A stretch of 48,018 nt of DNA, from IMG/VR virus record IMGVR_UViG_3300031857_000327, positions 1 through 48,018 of that record. The stretch is one strand, 5' to 3'. Position 1 is the stretch's first letter. Every line of letters begins with the position of its first letter. Positions 22,735 to 30,538 of this stretch are shown piece after piece. The stretch comes from a virus. The position numbers were made by a program, and so were the translations under genes. The notes beneath the pieces were generated by a model, which saw nothing but the letters and a program-made list of their open reading frames with translations, made no database searches and was not told the DNA's origin.

Positions 22735-23097
22735 TTAATCTCCAATAGGAATAAAAGTTGTAGTTTTTGTTTGTTGTTTTTGAGTACCACTCATCCAAGG
22801 TTGAAGTGTCATATTTTTTAAATATGCTTCAGTTGTTGGAATGAACCCCAAATCTTGAATGATGTGGTCTTCAGCAACATCTCTAGGGGAATATGTAATT
22901 CCATCTGAATTCACTCTAGTAATTCCAAATACTTGTTCAACAATAAAGCAGCCAAAAGCTGAATGTAAAATTGCTCTTTGTCTCATATCTGGACACGTCA
23001 TTTTACTACTGTCAATGAAAGTATCAATATCATCGTAATCAGATGGAATTCCTCCATACTTTTTGGCGTGAATTCTACTATGCAGAAATGGTTTCAT
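22735..23097 (-). CDS. DUF6915-like protein
   Basis: 120 residues. HSRIHAKKYGGIPSDYDDID, DSSKMTCPDMRQRAILHSAFG and a VEQVFGITRVNSDG block followed by SPRDVAEDHIIQDLGFIPT match my memory of DUF6915, including its Asp/His-rich positions (H-x(n)-GG-P-DY, FG, EDH, DLG-IPT). The family's function is unknown; conserved His/Asp/Glu suggest a metal site. ATGA overlap with the next gene. Confidence 0.75.
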   Translation of the reverse strand: MKPFLHSRIHAKKYGGIPSDYDDIDTFIDSSKMTCPDMRQRAILHSAFGCFIVEQVFGITRVNSDGITYSPRDVAEDHIIQDLGFIPTTEAYLKNMTLQPWMSGTQKQQTKTTTFIPIGD

Positions 23098-23282
23098 TGT
23101 TTAAGAATCTGTCTAGCGTATGTTAAAAATGCCTCAGCTTGAAATGCTCTCCCTAAATGAATTTCAACCCATTCGGGTCTAGTCTGTTTTCTAATACCTG
23201 GAGAAATAGTTTCTAATGTGTAATCAATCGCATTAAGTAAAACTTCTACTTCTGTTTCTGTAAGCTCTTTTGATCTGCCCAT
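23094..23282 (-). CDS. small hypothetical protein
   Basis: 62 residues, MGRSKELTETEVEVLLNAID, helical throughout, ending in AEAFLTYARQILKQ. It overlaps the upstream gene by 37 nt, larger than usual here, so the start could be later. Function unknown. Confidence 0.6.
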   Translation of the reverse strand: MGRSKELTETEVEVLLNAIDYTLETISPGIRKQTRPEWVEIHLGRAFQAEAFLTYARQILKQ

Positions 23283-23476
23283 TCTAAAAATTTATCTAGG
23301 TTTTTTGGATACGGATAGATGTTTTGTTCAAAGTCTTCTTGCATCATATTATGAAAAATGGAATTGTAGTCTTCTTCATCTTCAAGATCATCAACACTGA
23401 TTGTAAAACTTTGTGGTCTTGAACTTCCAACATAGCCATCATCAATTTCATAAATGCATTTAAAGGAATCTGTCAT
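23246..23476 (-). CDS. hypothetical acidic protein
   Basis: 76 residues. The start at ATG 23476 (MTDSFKCIYEIDDG) overlaps the preceding stop as TAATG and is better than 23530. Contains FTISVDDLEDEEDYNSIF and NIYPYPKNLDKFLEW. Not recognised. Confidence 0.65.
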   Translation of the reverse strand: MTDSFKCIYEIDDGYVGSSRPQSFTISVDDLEDEEDYNSIFHNMMQEDFEQNIYPYPKNLDKFLEWADQKSLQKQK

Positions 23477-23787
23477 TAAAGGATCTCTAATTCTTCGGTT
23501 GTTGCTAGTCTTACCCGAGGATAACTGCATGTTTCAAATTTAACTTTACTTCCTAGATTAAAATCCTTTATTATTGAAAAAACTATATTTTCATAAATGT
23601 ATTCCCTGAAAATTTCTATATCTAAATCTCCATCACATGTTAATGCATCATCCACATGAGCCTTAGGATCAAATCTAACGATAAATGAAACATGATAGCC
23701 TTTCAGATTATTTTTTCTTTCATGTTCTTCTAGCTGTTGTTTAAGATTTGAAATTTCCTCAGGAGTTAGTTTGCTGACATCAATCAT
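23476..23787 (-). CDS. hypothetical protein (103 aa)
   Basis: Start at 23787 (MIDVSKLTPEEISNLKQQL), overlapping the stop of the upstream gene. An N-terminal helix is followed by a beta-rich GYHVSFIVRFDP domain and a conserved-looking LATTEELEIL end. Function unknown. Confidence 0.65.
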   Translation of the reverse strand: MIDVSKLTPEEISNLKQQLEEHERKNNLKGYHVSFIVRFDPKAHVDDALTCDGDLDIEIFREYIYENIVFSIIKDFNLGSKVKFETCSYPRVRLATTEELEIL

Positions 23788-24109
23788 TTTCAATTCCCAA
23801 TAGTTTAATCTCTTCTTTTGTGAGTTTTGCAAGCGCTGCTTTACGCAATTGTTTTTCTTTCAGTTTTTTATTAAAAAGAACCTCAACTTCACTCAATACC
23901 CAAAAATCAAAGTTATAGGATTTATAATTACGGTATTCGTGATCAATCACCATAATAATTTTTTTGTTCCTGAAGGCATCTTCATCCTCATCTGGGATAT
24001 GAAAAACTATCGTTAAAACCTGCTCAGCACGAGTAGAGTATGTATTATACTCATACCCCAAATCGTCGGCTAATTTTAGAACTTTTGCAAGGTCCAATGC
24101 AGAAATCAT
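23780..24109 (-). CDS. hypothetical protein (109 aa)
   Basis: MISALDLAKVLKLADDLGYE, then RAEQVLTIVFHIPDEDED and a beta segment, ending in a Lys/Leu-rich helix (NKKLKEKQLRKAALAKLTKE). First gene after dyad promoter P6. No domain recognised. Confidence 0.68.
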   Translation of the reverse strand: MISALDLAKVLKLADDLGYEYNTYSTRAEQVLTIVFHIPDEDEDAFRNKKIIMVIDHEYRNYKSYNFDFWVLSEVEVLFNKKLKEKQLRKAALAKLTKEEIKLLGIEND

Positions 24110-24129
24110 AATTTTTTTAAACTACTGTA

Positions 24130-24184
24130 AGTGTAGCATGAAAATTGGTCTGTGGAGCTGATGCGTGCCAGTTTTTCAAGTGTC
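24130..24184 (-). promoter_or_regulatory. dyad promoter P6
   Basis: -10 TACACT (24130-24135, minus); GCCAGTT-N4-AAGTGTC at plus 24167-24184, 31 bp upstream, overlapping the stop of 24176-24412. Confidence 0.72.
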
Positions 24185-24412
24185 ATATTTAAAGTATTCA
24201 ACATGTTTCTTAATCCTTCCACATTTTTTACATTTTAAGATGTAACAATAACCTATAGGGCTTCTATATTTTTCTGGTAAAAATTTATTTTTACATTCAT
24301 CATTAGGATCAAATGCTCCAATTATTGGATGAACCCTATAAATATCCAGTTTGTCTTCAGTCTCCCACTCGTGCAAACAAATGGGCAATAAGAATTCAAT
24401 TAGCTTTTTCAT
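24176..24412 (-). CDS. small Cys-rich protein (zinc-finger-like)
   Basis: 78 residues: MKKLIEFLLPICLHEWETED, then ECKNKFLPEK and CYILKCKKCGRIKKHVEYF. The CKKC with the upstream Cys/His could bind one zinc. Small relatives are frequent in cyanophages. Function unknown. Confidence 0.68.
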   Translation of the reverse strand: MKKLIEFLLPICLHEWETEDKLDIYRVHPIIGAFDPNDECKNKFLPEKYRSPIGYCYILKCKKCGRIKKHVEYFKYDT

Positions 24413-24434
24413 TTAAGTTTTAGATAAATAAATT

Positions 24435-24644
24435 TTATTTACCAAGTAAAACCTCAAAAATATTTCTTCTTTTTCTTGGTTTATATTTACTATTATTTGG
24501 AAATTTAATTGTAATTGTATTTCCACTTTCGTCGGTTATAGTAAAATTTTTTCTTGGCACTGTATCAAAACCACCTATAAATTGTTTATAAAGATGCCTA
24601 TTATTTAATATTGCTCTCAATTCTGGAGAAATTGTGCCTTTCAC
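24435..24644 (-). CDS. small basic protein
   Basis: 69 residues with FTITDESGNTITIKFPNNSK followed by a basic YKPRKRRNIFEVLLGK tail. Overlaps 24641-24997 by 4 nt. Possibly nucleic-acid binding because of the tail; otherwise unknown. Confidence 0.62.
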   Translation of the reverse strand: MKGTISPELRAILNNRHLYKQFIGGFDTVPRKNFTITDESGNTITIKFPNNSKYKPRKRRNIFEVLLGK

Positions 24645-24997
24645 ACTGCTTCATTGAGAATTTTAATAAGATCATTAATTGTATCCATATCCCCATATTT
24701 TCTATGCCACAATTTACCATCATATCTTACACATTCATAATAAGTTTTCTTAATCCATTCACCCACTTCTTTAAACTGTAAACTGGATTCTTCTGGATTA
24801 TTTCTCACATGTTCTTTAAACAAATTTGGTAGTTCATCTTCAGTTTTTGTATAATAACCTAGATAAACAGGTTCCCAAGATTCTCCAATGAGATTTTCCC
24901 ATTCTGAACCATCTTCATTTGTTCTATAGAATGGAAAGAACAAATTATCAGTCTCTACAATGTATTCAACAGTTTTATTTACTTTAAGAATTTTCAT
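24641..24997 (-). CDS. hypothetical protein (118 aa)
   Basis: MKILKVNKTVEYIVETDNLF, aromatic-rich (FYRTNEDGSEWENLIGESWE, YYECVRYDGKLWHRKYG). Overlaps the RNA ligase gene's end by 14 nt. Not recognised. Confidence 0.66.
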   Translation of the reverse strand: MKILKVNKTVEYIVETDNLFFPFYRTNEDGSEWENLIGESWEPVYLGYYTKTEDELPNLFKEHVRNNPEESSLQFKEVGEWIKKTYYECVRYDGKLWHRKYGDMDTINDLIKILNEAV

Positions 24998-25631
24998 AAC
25001 ACTTCAATGTATTTGGAATAAAGATTTGAGTTCTCCAATGTTTATCAGTTTTAACATGATTTGATCTTACATATTTGGCCACAGATTTTCCAAAATCTTC
25101 ATACGAAAAAGAATCGGCTAAGCGTATGACATAACCTTCAGTTTTTTCTTCATCTAATTGGTTCGCAATTTCTTTGAATAATTTGCCATCAAACACTCCA
25201 GAATATAACACATGTACTGGCGTTATGTTAAGAATTGAAAATAATTCAAGAGTAGATTTCCAATCCAAACAAATATTGTTCTCATTCCAAATACTAAAGC
25301 CATAGAAATAAGAACTCAAGTTTTCGTAGCGAATTGAATGTTGTGCCAATAAATTCTCTCCACAGATTCTCCATCCATCTGGGATTTCAAGTTGGATCTG
25401 TGACCAAAATTGTTTAACCCATGCTCTATCTTCTCCACCCCTTGAATCTAAGCTTCTTGCATGAATATGATCCCGATAAAGAGAAGTATTTTCTCCATCC
25501 ATCTTTTCAGTAAGAACTACATCAAGACCTTCAAAATGTGAAATATTTTTACAGACTTTATCGTCAGAAGTAATTCCTTTGGACCATGGAACATGTAAGG
25601 TTCTCGGGTATTTATAATGATTCATGTTCAT
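24984..25631 (-). CDS. RNA ligase family protein
   Basis: 215 residues of the nucleotidyltransferase ligase fold. Motif I TEKMDGENTSLYRDHIHARS carries the adenylated Lys (about residue 43, KxDG). Further motifs: WRICGENLL (motif III region), FYGFSIWNEN (IIIa), EEKTEGYVIRL (IV) and SVAKYVRSNHVK (V). This is the RNA_ligase (Rnl2-like) family, which seals RNA ends with ATP. There is no recognisable C-terminal domain. In a tRNA-bearing phage the expected role is repair of tRNAs cut by host defence nucleases (inference). Confidence 0.9.
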   Translation of the reverse strand: MNMNHYKYPRTLHVPWSKGITSDDKVCKNISHFEGLDVVLTEKMDGENTSLYRDHIHARSLDSRGGEDRAWVKQFWSQIQLEIPDGWRICGENLLAQHSIRYENLSSYFYGFSIWNENNICLDWKSTLELFSILNITPVHVLYSGVFDGKLFKEIANQLDEEKTEGYVIRLADSFSYEDFGKSVAKYVRSNHVKTDKHWRTQIFIPNTLKCYENS

Positions 25632-25655
25632 TTCACAAAAAACAAAACCGTGTTA

Positions 25656-26015
25656 TTATAAATGTTCATCAAATCTAATAGCTTCATTTTGGCAAAATGA
25701 AAAACAAAAAGTGTGATCAAACATGCTTAATTGTAGAGTCAATAAAATATGTGAATTCATTGCAAACAATGTTAATTGAAATCCTTGTGTGGGATCATCA
25801 TCCCAATAAAATGAAAATAAAGAGAAATTTTTATAATTGAATAATTGCAAAGAATATCTAATAGAATGAAAAGAATTTCCGTTAATTCCATCAAATATTT
25901 GATTTTGAAAATTTAATAAATCAAAATTTCCAAAATCAAATAATTTAATATCTAAAACACTCTCTTTGACATCTGAACGAATTGATGTTTTTTGTCTTTT
26001 GTTGTAAAGTTTCAT
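25656..26015 (-). CDS. hypothetical protein (119 aa)
   Basis: MKLYNKRQKTSIRSDVKESV, then a Phe/Asn/Leu-rich body with FDFGNFDLLNFQNQIF, FSLFSFYWDDDPTQGF and CFSFCQNEAIRF. Base composition and phenylalanine use are unlike the neighbours, but the frame is open and coupled by 4 nt to the upstream gene. Unknown. Confidence 0.55.
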   Translation of the reverse strand: MKLYNKRQKTSIRSDVKESVLDIKLFDFGNFDLLNFQNQIFDGINGNSFHSIRYSLQLFNYKNFSLFSFYWDDDPTQGFQLTLFAMNSHILLTLQLSMFDHTFCFSFCQNEAIRFDEHL

Positions 26016-26230
26016 TCTACTTTAGATCGCCCAGAAGAATCATACGGATTTGATATATCAGATCTTATTTTTGGTAATGGTTTGTATAGTTGTTGCCTTA
26101 AATCATCCTTTTTACTTTCAATATGTTCTCTCCTTTCAGGTGAGAAGTCTTTGGTGAGTTCTGAGAAGGACTTCATTTTATGATTGAAAAGTATGTATTC
26201 ATGAATCAAACTCCATTTTAAGTCTCTCAT
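26012..26230 (-). CDS. small hypothetical protein
   Basis: 72 residues from ATG 26230 (MRDLKWSLIHEYILFNHKMK), ending in a charged SSGRSKVE. The longer frame to 26293 would be inside the upstream gene; an even later Met (MKSFSEL) is possible. Contains KDFSPERREHIESKKDDLRQ, a charged helix. Unknown. Confidence 0.5.
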   Translation of the reverse strand: MRDLKWSLIHEYILFNHKMKSFSELTKDFSPERREHIESKKDDLRQQLYKPLPKIRSDISNPYDSSGRSKVE

Positions 26231-26513
26231 ATTGTTTACGCCGGTATTCCTCAGATTCTGCTTTTTGTTGTTCTTCTTTCTCAATGCGAGCATGATATTC
26301 TTTGTCAGTTTCTTTGCGGGATTTTCTTGCTCTTACAATAAAAGTTTTTTCACTATCCCACGTATCCAAATACCTATAATCAGTTTCAACTCTAGAATAC
26401 CCTTGGGATCTAAGATGCTTAAGTTTATGGATTAGTTCACTGATGTCAACATCTTCATATGAGCCGGTAAGAATCCTCTCATATTCAAAAACTAATTTTC
26501 TATTTTCGGTCAT
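26199..26513 (-). CDS. charged helical hypothetical protein
   Basis: 104 residues: MTENRKLVFEYERILTGSYE, HKLKHLRSQGYSRVETDYR, then a long Arg/Lys/Glu helix (KEYHARIEKEEQQKAESEEY) to the end. The C-terminal helix looks like a coiled coil. Function unknown. Confidence 0.65.
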   Translation of the reverse strand: MTENRKLVFEYERILTGSYEDVDISELIHKLKHLRSQGYSRVETDYRYLDTWDSEKTFIVRARKSRKETDKEYHARIEKEEQQKAESEEYRRKQYERLKMEFDS

Positions 26514-26836
26514 TTTAGGCTCTCAATACATTTTTGGATAAGGTGATACCAACGCTCTGGTGTAATTAGTTCACTAGAATATGAATTTCTAAATGGATAT
26601 TTGTACCAAGAAATATTAAAATTTTCTGATGGAATTTCAAAATTTGCTCTATTAATTTCGTCTTCTTCATCTCCCCAATAATATGGGCGAATAGTGAAAA
26701 CATCATTAGAAAATTCATGATCAGTAGAATAATTCTCACCAATTAATTTTAGAAGAAGGTGGAATGTGCCAGAAATCCAAGTCTCATCGCGGGGTATTGG
26801 AAAGGGTTTCATTTTGTTGTTTTTCTTATCATACAT
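26510..26836 (-). CDS. hypothetical protein (108 aa)
   Basis: MYDKKNNKMKPFPIPRDETW; the second Met (26812) may be the true start. Contains GTFHLLLKLIGENY, FTIRPYYWGDEEDE and WYHLIQKCIESLK. Not recognised. Confidence 0.62.
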   Translation of the reverse strand: MYDKKNNKMKPFPIPRDETWISGTFHLLLKLIGENYSTDHEFSNDVFTIRPYYWGDEEDEINRANFEIPSENFNISWYKYPFRNSYSSELITPERWYHLIQKCIESLK

Positions 26837-26851
26837 GAAATAAAATGCTTT

Positions 26852-27268
26852 TTAAGACTCTTGTTCCACTTTGCATTGTGTCCCGGCTTCATAAGCAGCT
26901 TGAAGCCATTTGAACATCATGCGTTTTAAGATTTTTACATCTTTTATTTCACAGTCAGCAAAAAATGCTTCAGAGCGAAAAGAAAAATTTCCATATTCAC
27001 TAGAGAACCACTCTAAGAAACTAGAATTAGTAGTTTGTATTGGAGATTTAACTTGTTCTATCTCTATAATATCAAGACTAGATTTCCAAATGCTCTGACA
27101 ACCATGGCTCATAAACCAAAATCTTTTCGTTGAGTCTTGGGACTGAAAAAGATATGAATAATCAGCAGGTTGATAAGCATTAAGCTCAATTACTCCATAA
27201 TAAATGCTGCCATTTCTCAGTTTAATTTTAACAAATTGATTCACAAAGTCATTAAGATTAATTGTCAT
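26852..27268 (-). CDS. hypothetical protein with Sm-like N terminus
   Basis: 138 residues. The first 35 residues (LNDFVNQFVKIKLRNGSIYY, then GVIEL) look like an Sm1 motif of the Sm/LSm/Hfq superfamily (V-V-L-NG-Y-G-L). No clear Sm2 motif follows. The C-terminal part has DCEIKDVKILKRMMFKWLQA. Overlaps the next gene by 4 nt. The Sm idea is an inference. Confidence 0.6.
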   Translation of the reverse strand: MTINLNDFVNQFVKIKLRNGSIYYGVIELNAYQPADYSYLFQSQDSTKRFWFMSHGCQSIWKSSLDIIEIEQVKSPIQTTNSSFLEWFSSEYGNFSFRSEAFFADCEIKDVKILKRMMFKWLQAAYEAGTQCKVEQES

Positions 27269-27600
27269 TGCTGCTCCCCTTTAAAATAGTAATCATGGAG
27301 ATTTGTATCATTGTTGATAACTTGACCATCTTCTACCCAATTCTCACCTTCGGTTATCCAATAATCTTTATCTTCTGGATGAGGGCGAAGAACCAAATCA
27401 ATAGCACATGGAAATCCACCAGAACCCCCATCAATAACATTTAAAATTGAAAATACAACACCATCACACAGTTCTTCTTTAGTTTGATCTTTAACTCTAG
27501 ACCAATATTTGGCTAAATTTCTACATTGTTGTAAAAACCTTTCCCGCATCTCTTCTTTTGTATAAGGTTTCAGTTGGTTTGATTCTGTTAAATTGTTCAT
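27265..27600 (-). CDS. conserved phage protein (SGGFPCAIDLVLRPHPED)
   Basis: 111 residues with TKEELCDGVVFSILNVIDG, SGGFPCAIDLVLRPHPED and GENWVEDGQVINNDTNLHDY. From memory this is a small widespread phage family of unknown function. The invariant FPCAIDL and HPED block may be a metal or catalytic site. Confidence 0.75.
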   Translation of the reverse strand: MNNLTESNQLKPYTKEEMRERFLQQCRNLAKYWSRVKDQTKEELCDGVVFSILNVIDGGSGGFPCAIDLVLRPHPEDKDYWITEGENWVEDGQVINNDTNLHDYYFKGEQQ

Positions 27601-28031
27601 TATTTTTGGATGAAAGAAAATCTAATGTGATGCTTTTCTACCCTTTCTTTTACAAACTCATTTAAAGATGGATCAAAATAATCCAATGGTTTAAATTCAT
27701 TGACTTTATAAGAATAAAACGTCATTATATTTGAAAGTTTTCTTTTCTCTTTTAAAAAATTAAGTAATTCTTCTTTACTATCAAAGTTATAAACTCGGGC
27801 TTCAAGTAAAAAATCATTAAAAATATCTCTTGGGCTAAACATCATATAATCAAAATATTCCTTAAATTCTTCAGGGATTCCTTTAATCAGTCTAATTTGG
27901 TTTTTTATTTCATGTTTTTGTCTGCGAAAAAATCTGTTTTTAGCTTGATATTCTAATCCAGCTTTTTCAATTTCACTTTGAAGTTCATTTAACTCATTTT
28001 CAAGAGTTTCAATTGTATTGGAATTGGTCAT
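27600..28031 (-). CDS. hypothetical protein with N-terminal coiled coil
   Basis: 143 residues. Coiled coil at 1-45 (NTIETLENELNELQSEIEKA), then a KNQIRLIKGIPEEFKEYFDY region and a C-terminal HIRFSFIQK. First gene from dyad promoter P7. Function unknown. Confidence 0.68.
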   Translation of the reverse strand: MTNSNTIETLENELNELQSEIEKAGLEYQAKNRFFRRQKHEIKNQIRLIKGIPEEFKEYFDYMMFSPRDIFNDFLLEARVYNFDSKEELLNFLKEKRKLSNIMTFYSYKVNEFKPLDYFDPSLNEFVKERVEKHHIRFSFIQK

Positions 28032-28058
28032 TGTTTTTAGGAAAGTTCAATTTCACAA

Positions 28059-28114
28059 ATTCTAGAACAAAATTTTCTTGAATCTATTTTAGTTGTGACA
28101 GTTCTTAAATTGTC
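28059..28114 (-). promoter_or_regulatory. dyad promoter P7
   Basis: -10 TAGAAT (28059-28064, minus); GACAGTT-N4-AATTGTC at plus 28097-28114, 32 bp upstream, lying inside the last codons of 28089-28253. Confidence 0.72.
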
Positions 28115-28253
28115 TTGTGTTTTCTAGGGCATTACAGAGTCTGTAGATTTCTTTCTGCCCCTTTTGACTCATTAAAATATCTTTAGCTTTTACATAAGCT
28201 ATGCCAGATTCTGAAACGTATATTGGAGGTTTTTCAAATTTTGGTTCAGGCAT
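28089..28253 (-). CDS. very small hypothetical protein (54 aa)
   Basis: ATG at 28253: MPEPKFEKPPIYVSESGIAY, then VKAKDILMSQKGQKEIYRLC and a Cys/Asn/His end. Its 3' end encodes the P7 dyad, so coding and operator sequence overlap. Codon use is normal and no other gene fits this gap. Confidence 0.6.
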   Translation of the reverse strand: MPEPKFEKPPIYVSESGIAYVKAKDILMSQKGQKEIYRLCNALENTRQFKNCHN

Positions 28254-28308
28254 TTCTAGTCATTTAATTAATTCTGTTGCAATTTTACTTAGACAATGAT
28301 TCCATCCA

Positions 28309-28587
28309 TTAGTCTAATTCTTCATCAAAAATACTAGAATCAATTTTAACTTCTTCTAATTCTTGATAATTGATCTCAAAAGAATTAGGATGTTTTATAA
28401 TAGTAAAATTTCCAGGTTCGGATTGCCTTACTTCTTTGTATAGTTCAACATCAAATTTTTGACTAGCATAATCCTCAAATTCTTTTTGAGTTGGCACTTC
28501 ATCCCAATCACTGAACATTTGTTCAGTTGGAATGAATGTAAGAGACTTAGTGTAAGTAATAGTAACTGCATTAAGTTTAAGTTTCAT
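28309..28587 (-). CDS. hypothetical protein (92 aa)
   Basis: MKLKLNAVTITYTKSLTFIP, acidic C terminus (YQELEEVKIDSSIFDEELD), and SDWDEVPTQKEFEDYASQKF in the middle. Not recognised. Confidence 0.66.
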   Translation of the reverse strand: MKLKLNAVTITYTKSLTFIPTEQMFSDWDEVPTQKEFEDYASQKFDVELYKEVRQSEPGNFTIIKHPNSFEINYQELEEVKIDSSIFDEELD

Positions 28588-28606
28588 ATTTTAAATCCTC
28601 ATATAT

Positions 28607-28921
28607 TTAATACCATTCATAACGAACCCATTGATTTTTCTTATCTGCAAGATAGTACCATTTATGTCGTGGAGTATGTCTAAGTCTACACCAAATTTTT
28701 TCGATTTCAATATAAGGCCCTTCCCAATCAAAATTATCTATCGGACAGTAGGTATTCACAGTTTCAATTAAATAATTAACGAAATTTCTCGCTCTCTTTG
28801 CAGAACAAAAATAACGAACAAACCGCTTCTTTTCACTATACCAAATTACATGATAGTAAATGCGCCTAGTGTTTCTTTTATAATTGTGTGGGTTTCTTTT
28901 CTTTTTGTATGAGTAAGTCAT
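28607..28921 (-). CDS. basic hypothetical protein (104 aa)
   Basis: Strongly basic and aromatic: MTYSYKKKRNPHNYKRNTRR, VIWYSEKKRFVRYFCSAKRA, then WEGPYIEIEKIWCRLRHTPR. It probably binds nucleic acid or membranes, by charge only. No domain recognised. Confidence 0.65.
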   Translation of the reverse strand: MTYSYKKKRNPHNYKRNTRRIYYHVIWYSEKKRFVRYFCSAKRARNFVNYLIETVNTYCPIDNFDWEGPYIEIEKIWCRLRHTPRHKWYYLADKKNQWVRYEWY

Positions 28922-28932
28922 GTAAGAATTGT

Positions 28933-29121
28933 TTAGAATTTATTAGGTTCATACAGATAAAATTTTCCAGTATTCATTAAACGCTCAAAAGTATATCTAT
29001 AGTAGCAAGTTGGCATATTAATTTTAGTATCATCATGACTATATGTATCATCTTCATTTTTGGTAAATCTTGAACCATCTTCTCTCCACAAATATGGAGG
29101 ATATTTTTTAATGCTGGTCAT
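28933..29121 (-). CDS. small hypothetical protein
   Basis: 62 residues from ATG 29121 (MTSIKKYPPYLWREDGSRFT), overlapping the upstream stop by ATGA; the frame to 29178 is probably not used. Contains MPTCYYRYTFERLMNTGKFY. Unknown. Confidence 0.6.
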   Translation of the reverse strand: MTSIKKYPPYLWREDGSRFTKNEDDTYSHDDTKINMPTCYYRYTFERLMNTGKFYLYEPNKF

Positions 29122-29330
29122 TTCAAGTTCTCTAACAGATTTGCAGTATCTAATAAATCTTTTGAGGTTACCAACCAAACTTTATCTCCCCATTTCCCTT
29201 CACAATAATCAGTTAGAGCACGAAGAAAAGATGCAAGTGCCTGGCGAACATCTTCAGAATTCTTGTCTCCATTATCAATCAACTCATCACAATAAACTTT
29301 CCATAATTTTTGTACTATTTCTTCATTCAT
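29118..29330 (-). CDS. small helical hypothetical protein
   Basis: 70 residues: MNEEIVQKLWKVYCDELIDN, VRQALASFLRALTDYCEGKW, TSKDLLDTANLLENLK. Predicted all-helical. Adjacent (1 nt gap) to 29332-29958. Unknown. Confidence 0.66.
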   Translation of the reverse strand: MNEEIVQKLWKVYCDELIDNGDKNSEDVRQALASFLRALTDYCEGKWGDKVWLVTSKDLLDTANLLENLK

Positions 29331-29331
29331 T

Positions 29332-29958
29332 TTAAATTTCCTCTTTTACTTTAGTTACTGCTCCGGCTCCAGCCCATCCAGTACCAGCATCACATACAAT
29401 AAGAAGATTTATACATTCTAGTTTACCAACACTCATACAACCTTCAAACCCATTAATTATGTCTTGCTCGTCCCATTCGTCATAGTCAATTATAACTTTA
29501 TCCAATCTTAATACTTTCCCTTTGTCTTTGAATACGCAAATCCTATTTCTTTTTTGATAGTAATTCCCATCTACCGGAGCATCTGCCAGCCAAAGACCGC
29601 AACTAATGGGAGATACAATATCTCCAACTTTAATTTCTTCAATCATTTTTTGACTTATTGCTGCTTTAGATTTGGAAAGTTCAGGTGTAGTATAAACACA
29701 TTCAACACTATCAATCACAAACATTGTTTTTAGAATAACTTTTTCGATAACATATGACGGTGAGGAACAAGTAATTAAAGTTGTACCCCATTCTACTGTT
29801 TCAGCTCTTTTTTTTGCACTCTTTAGTGACTTGTATTTTTTCGCCAATGTGGGGTTGTCAGTAAAACTCCACTTAAAATATGATTGGGTTTCAGCATAAT
29901 AGCCACAGTCAAACTTTACAATATAAAAAGTTTGAGTATCTTCGGTGGGTTTAATCAT
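29332..29958 (-). CDS. hypothetical protein (208 aa)
   Basis: MIKPTEDTQTFYIVKFDCGY; two beta-rich halves joined by LSKSKAAISQKMIEEIKVGD. The C-terminal part has VGDIVSPISCGLWLADAPVD and a Gly/Ala-rich WAGAGAVTKVKEEI end. It is transcribed from dyad promoter P8. Not recognised. Confidence 0.68.
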   Translation of the reverse strand: MIKPTEDTQTFYIVKFDCGYYAETQSYFKWSFTDNPTLAKKYKSLKSAKKRAETVEWGTTLITCSSPSYVIEKVILKTMFVIDSVECVYTTPELSKSKAAISQKMIEEIKVGDIVSPISCGLWLADAPVDGNYYQKRNRICVFKDKGKVLRLDKVIIDYDEWDEQDIINGFEGCMSVGKLECINLLIVCDAGTGWAGAGAVTKVKEEI

Positions 29959-29982
29959 TTTTGAATTTCTTATGGCTTTAGT

Positions 29983-30038
29983 AGTCTATGATATATTTGT
30001 GGGTTTAATATAGTATGTGTGCCAGTTAAGAAATCGTC
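29983..30038 (-). promoter_or_regulatory. dyad promoter P8
   Basis: -10 TAGACT (29983-29988, minus); GCCAGTT-N4-AATCGTC at plus 30021-30038, 32 bp upstream. From the dyad to the gene start this region is nearly the same as P10, including ACACATACT after the dyad and CATAGAYTACTAAA around the -10. Confidence 0.75.
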
Positions 30039-30093
30039 TAATTCAAATTTCATTATTTATTTTTGCTTTAATCTATTCTAATATAATGATGTA

Positions 30094-30165
30094 AGCGAAT
30101 TATCGGATTTGAACCGATGTCATCAACTTTGGAAAAGTTGCGTTCTGCCGCTGAACTAAATTCGC
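30094..30165 (-). tRNA. tRNA-Gly(TCC)
   Basis: 72-nt cloverleaf: acceptor GCGAATT/AATTCGC, D stem GTTC/GAAC, anticodon stem CAACT/AGTTG around loop TTTCCAA, T stem ATCGG/CCGAT with TTCAAAT loop. Anticodon TCC. The phage codon GGA is common in its genes, so it fits as a codon-supply tRNA. Confidence 0.93.
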
Positions 30166-30176
30166 ATTGAGAGAAT

Positions 30177-30341
30177 CTATCTTAGGTTATGTTGTTTTGC
30201 AAACTCAGCCATATCTTTTAGTTCTTTCTTTCCTTGTGCGCTAAGAATTGTTTCAAGAATGCTGACGGTAGAAGCTCCAGAAGAGTCTATGGTGACTTCT
30301 GCATTTTTATTTTTATTTTTGAGGAATTTGAGAAACTTCAT
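30177..30341 (-). CDS. very small hypothetical protein (54 aa)
   Basis: ATG at 30341: MKFLKFLKNKNKNAEVTIDS, then SILETILSAQGKKELKDMAE. The N terminus is basic and amphipathic. It is 5 nt after the stop of 30347-30523 and just before the tRNA-Gly. Unknown. Confidence 0.6.
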   Translation of the reverse strand: MKFLKFLKNKNKNAEVTIDSSGASTVSILETILSAQGKKELKDMAEFAKQHNLR

Positions 30342-30346
30342 GTTAA

Positions 30347-30523
30347 TCACTTTTCGGTATTTATTTGCGCCTCAAGTTTGGCTATTTTATCATAAAGGTC
30401 AACAATCGTATCAATTAGTTGGTCATAATCTAATATGGGAGAATCTCCATCTTCTGAATGTTCGGTATAATATTTTCTATACTCATCAGATTTAGCATAG
30501 AAATAGTAAGGTTTGATTGTCAT
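30347..30523 (-). CDS. very small hypothetical protein (58 aa)
   Basis: ATG at 30523: MTIKPYYFYAKSDEYRKYYT, Tyr-rich, with a C-terminal helix LIDTIVDLYDKIAKLEAQIN that looks like a short coiled coil. Unknown function. Confidence 0.6.
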   Translation of the reverse strand: MTIKPYYFYAKSDEYRKYYTEHSEDGDSPILDYDQLIDTIVDLYDKIAKLEAQINTEK

Positions 30524-30538
30524 TTTAGCTCCTTAAAT

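Noticed and set aside
25608-25615. TATAAATA as a late promoter
   Set aside because: Lies inside the first codons of the RNA ligase gene; no start codon is suitably placed downstream.
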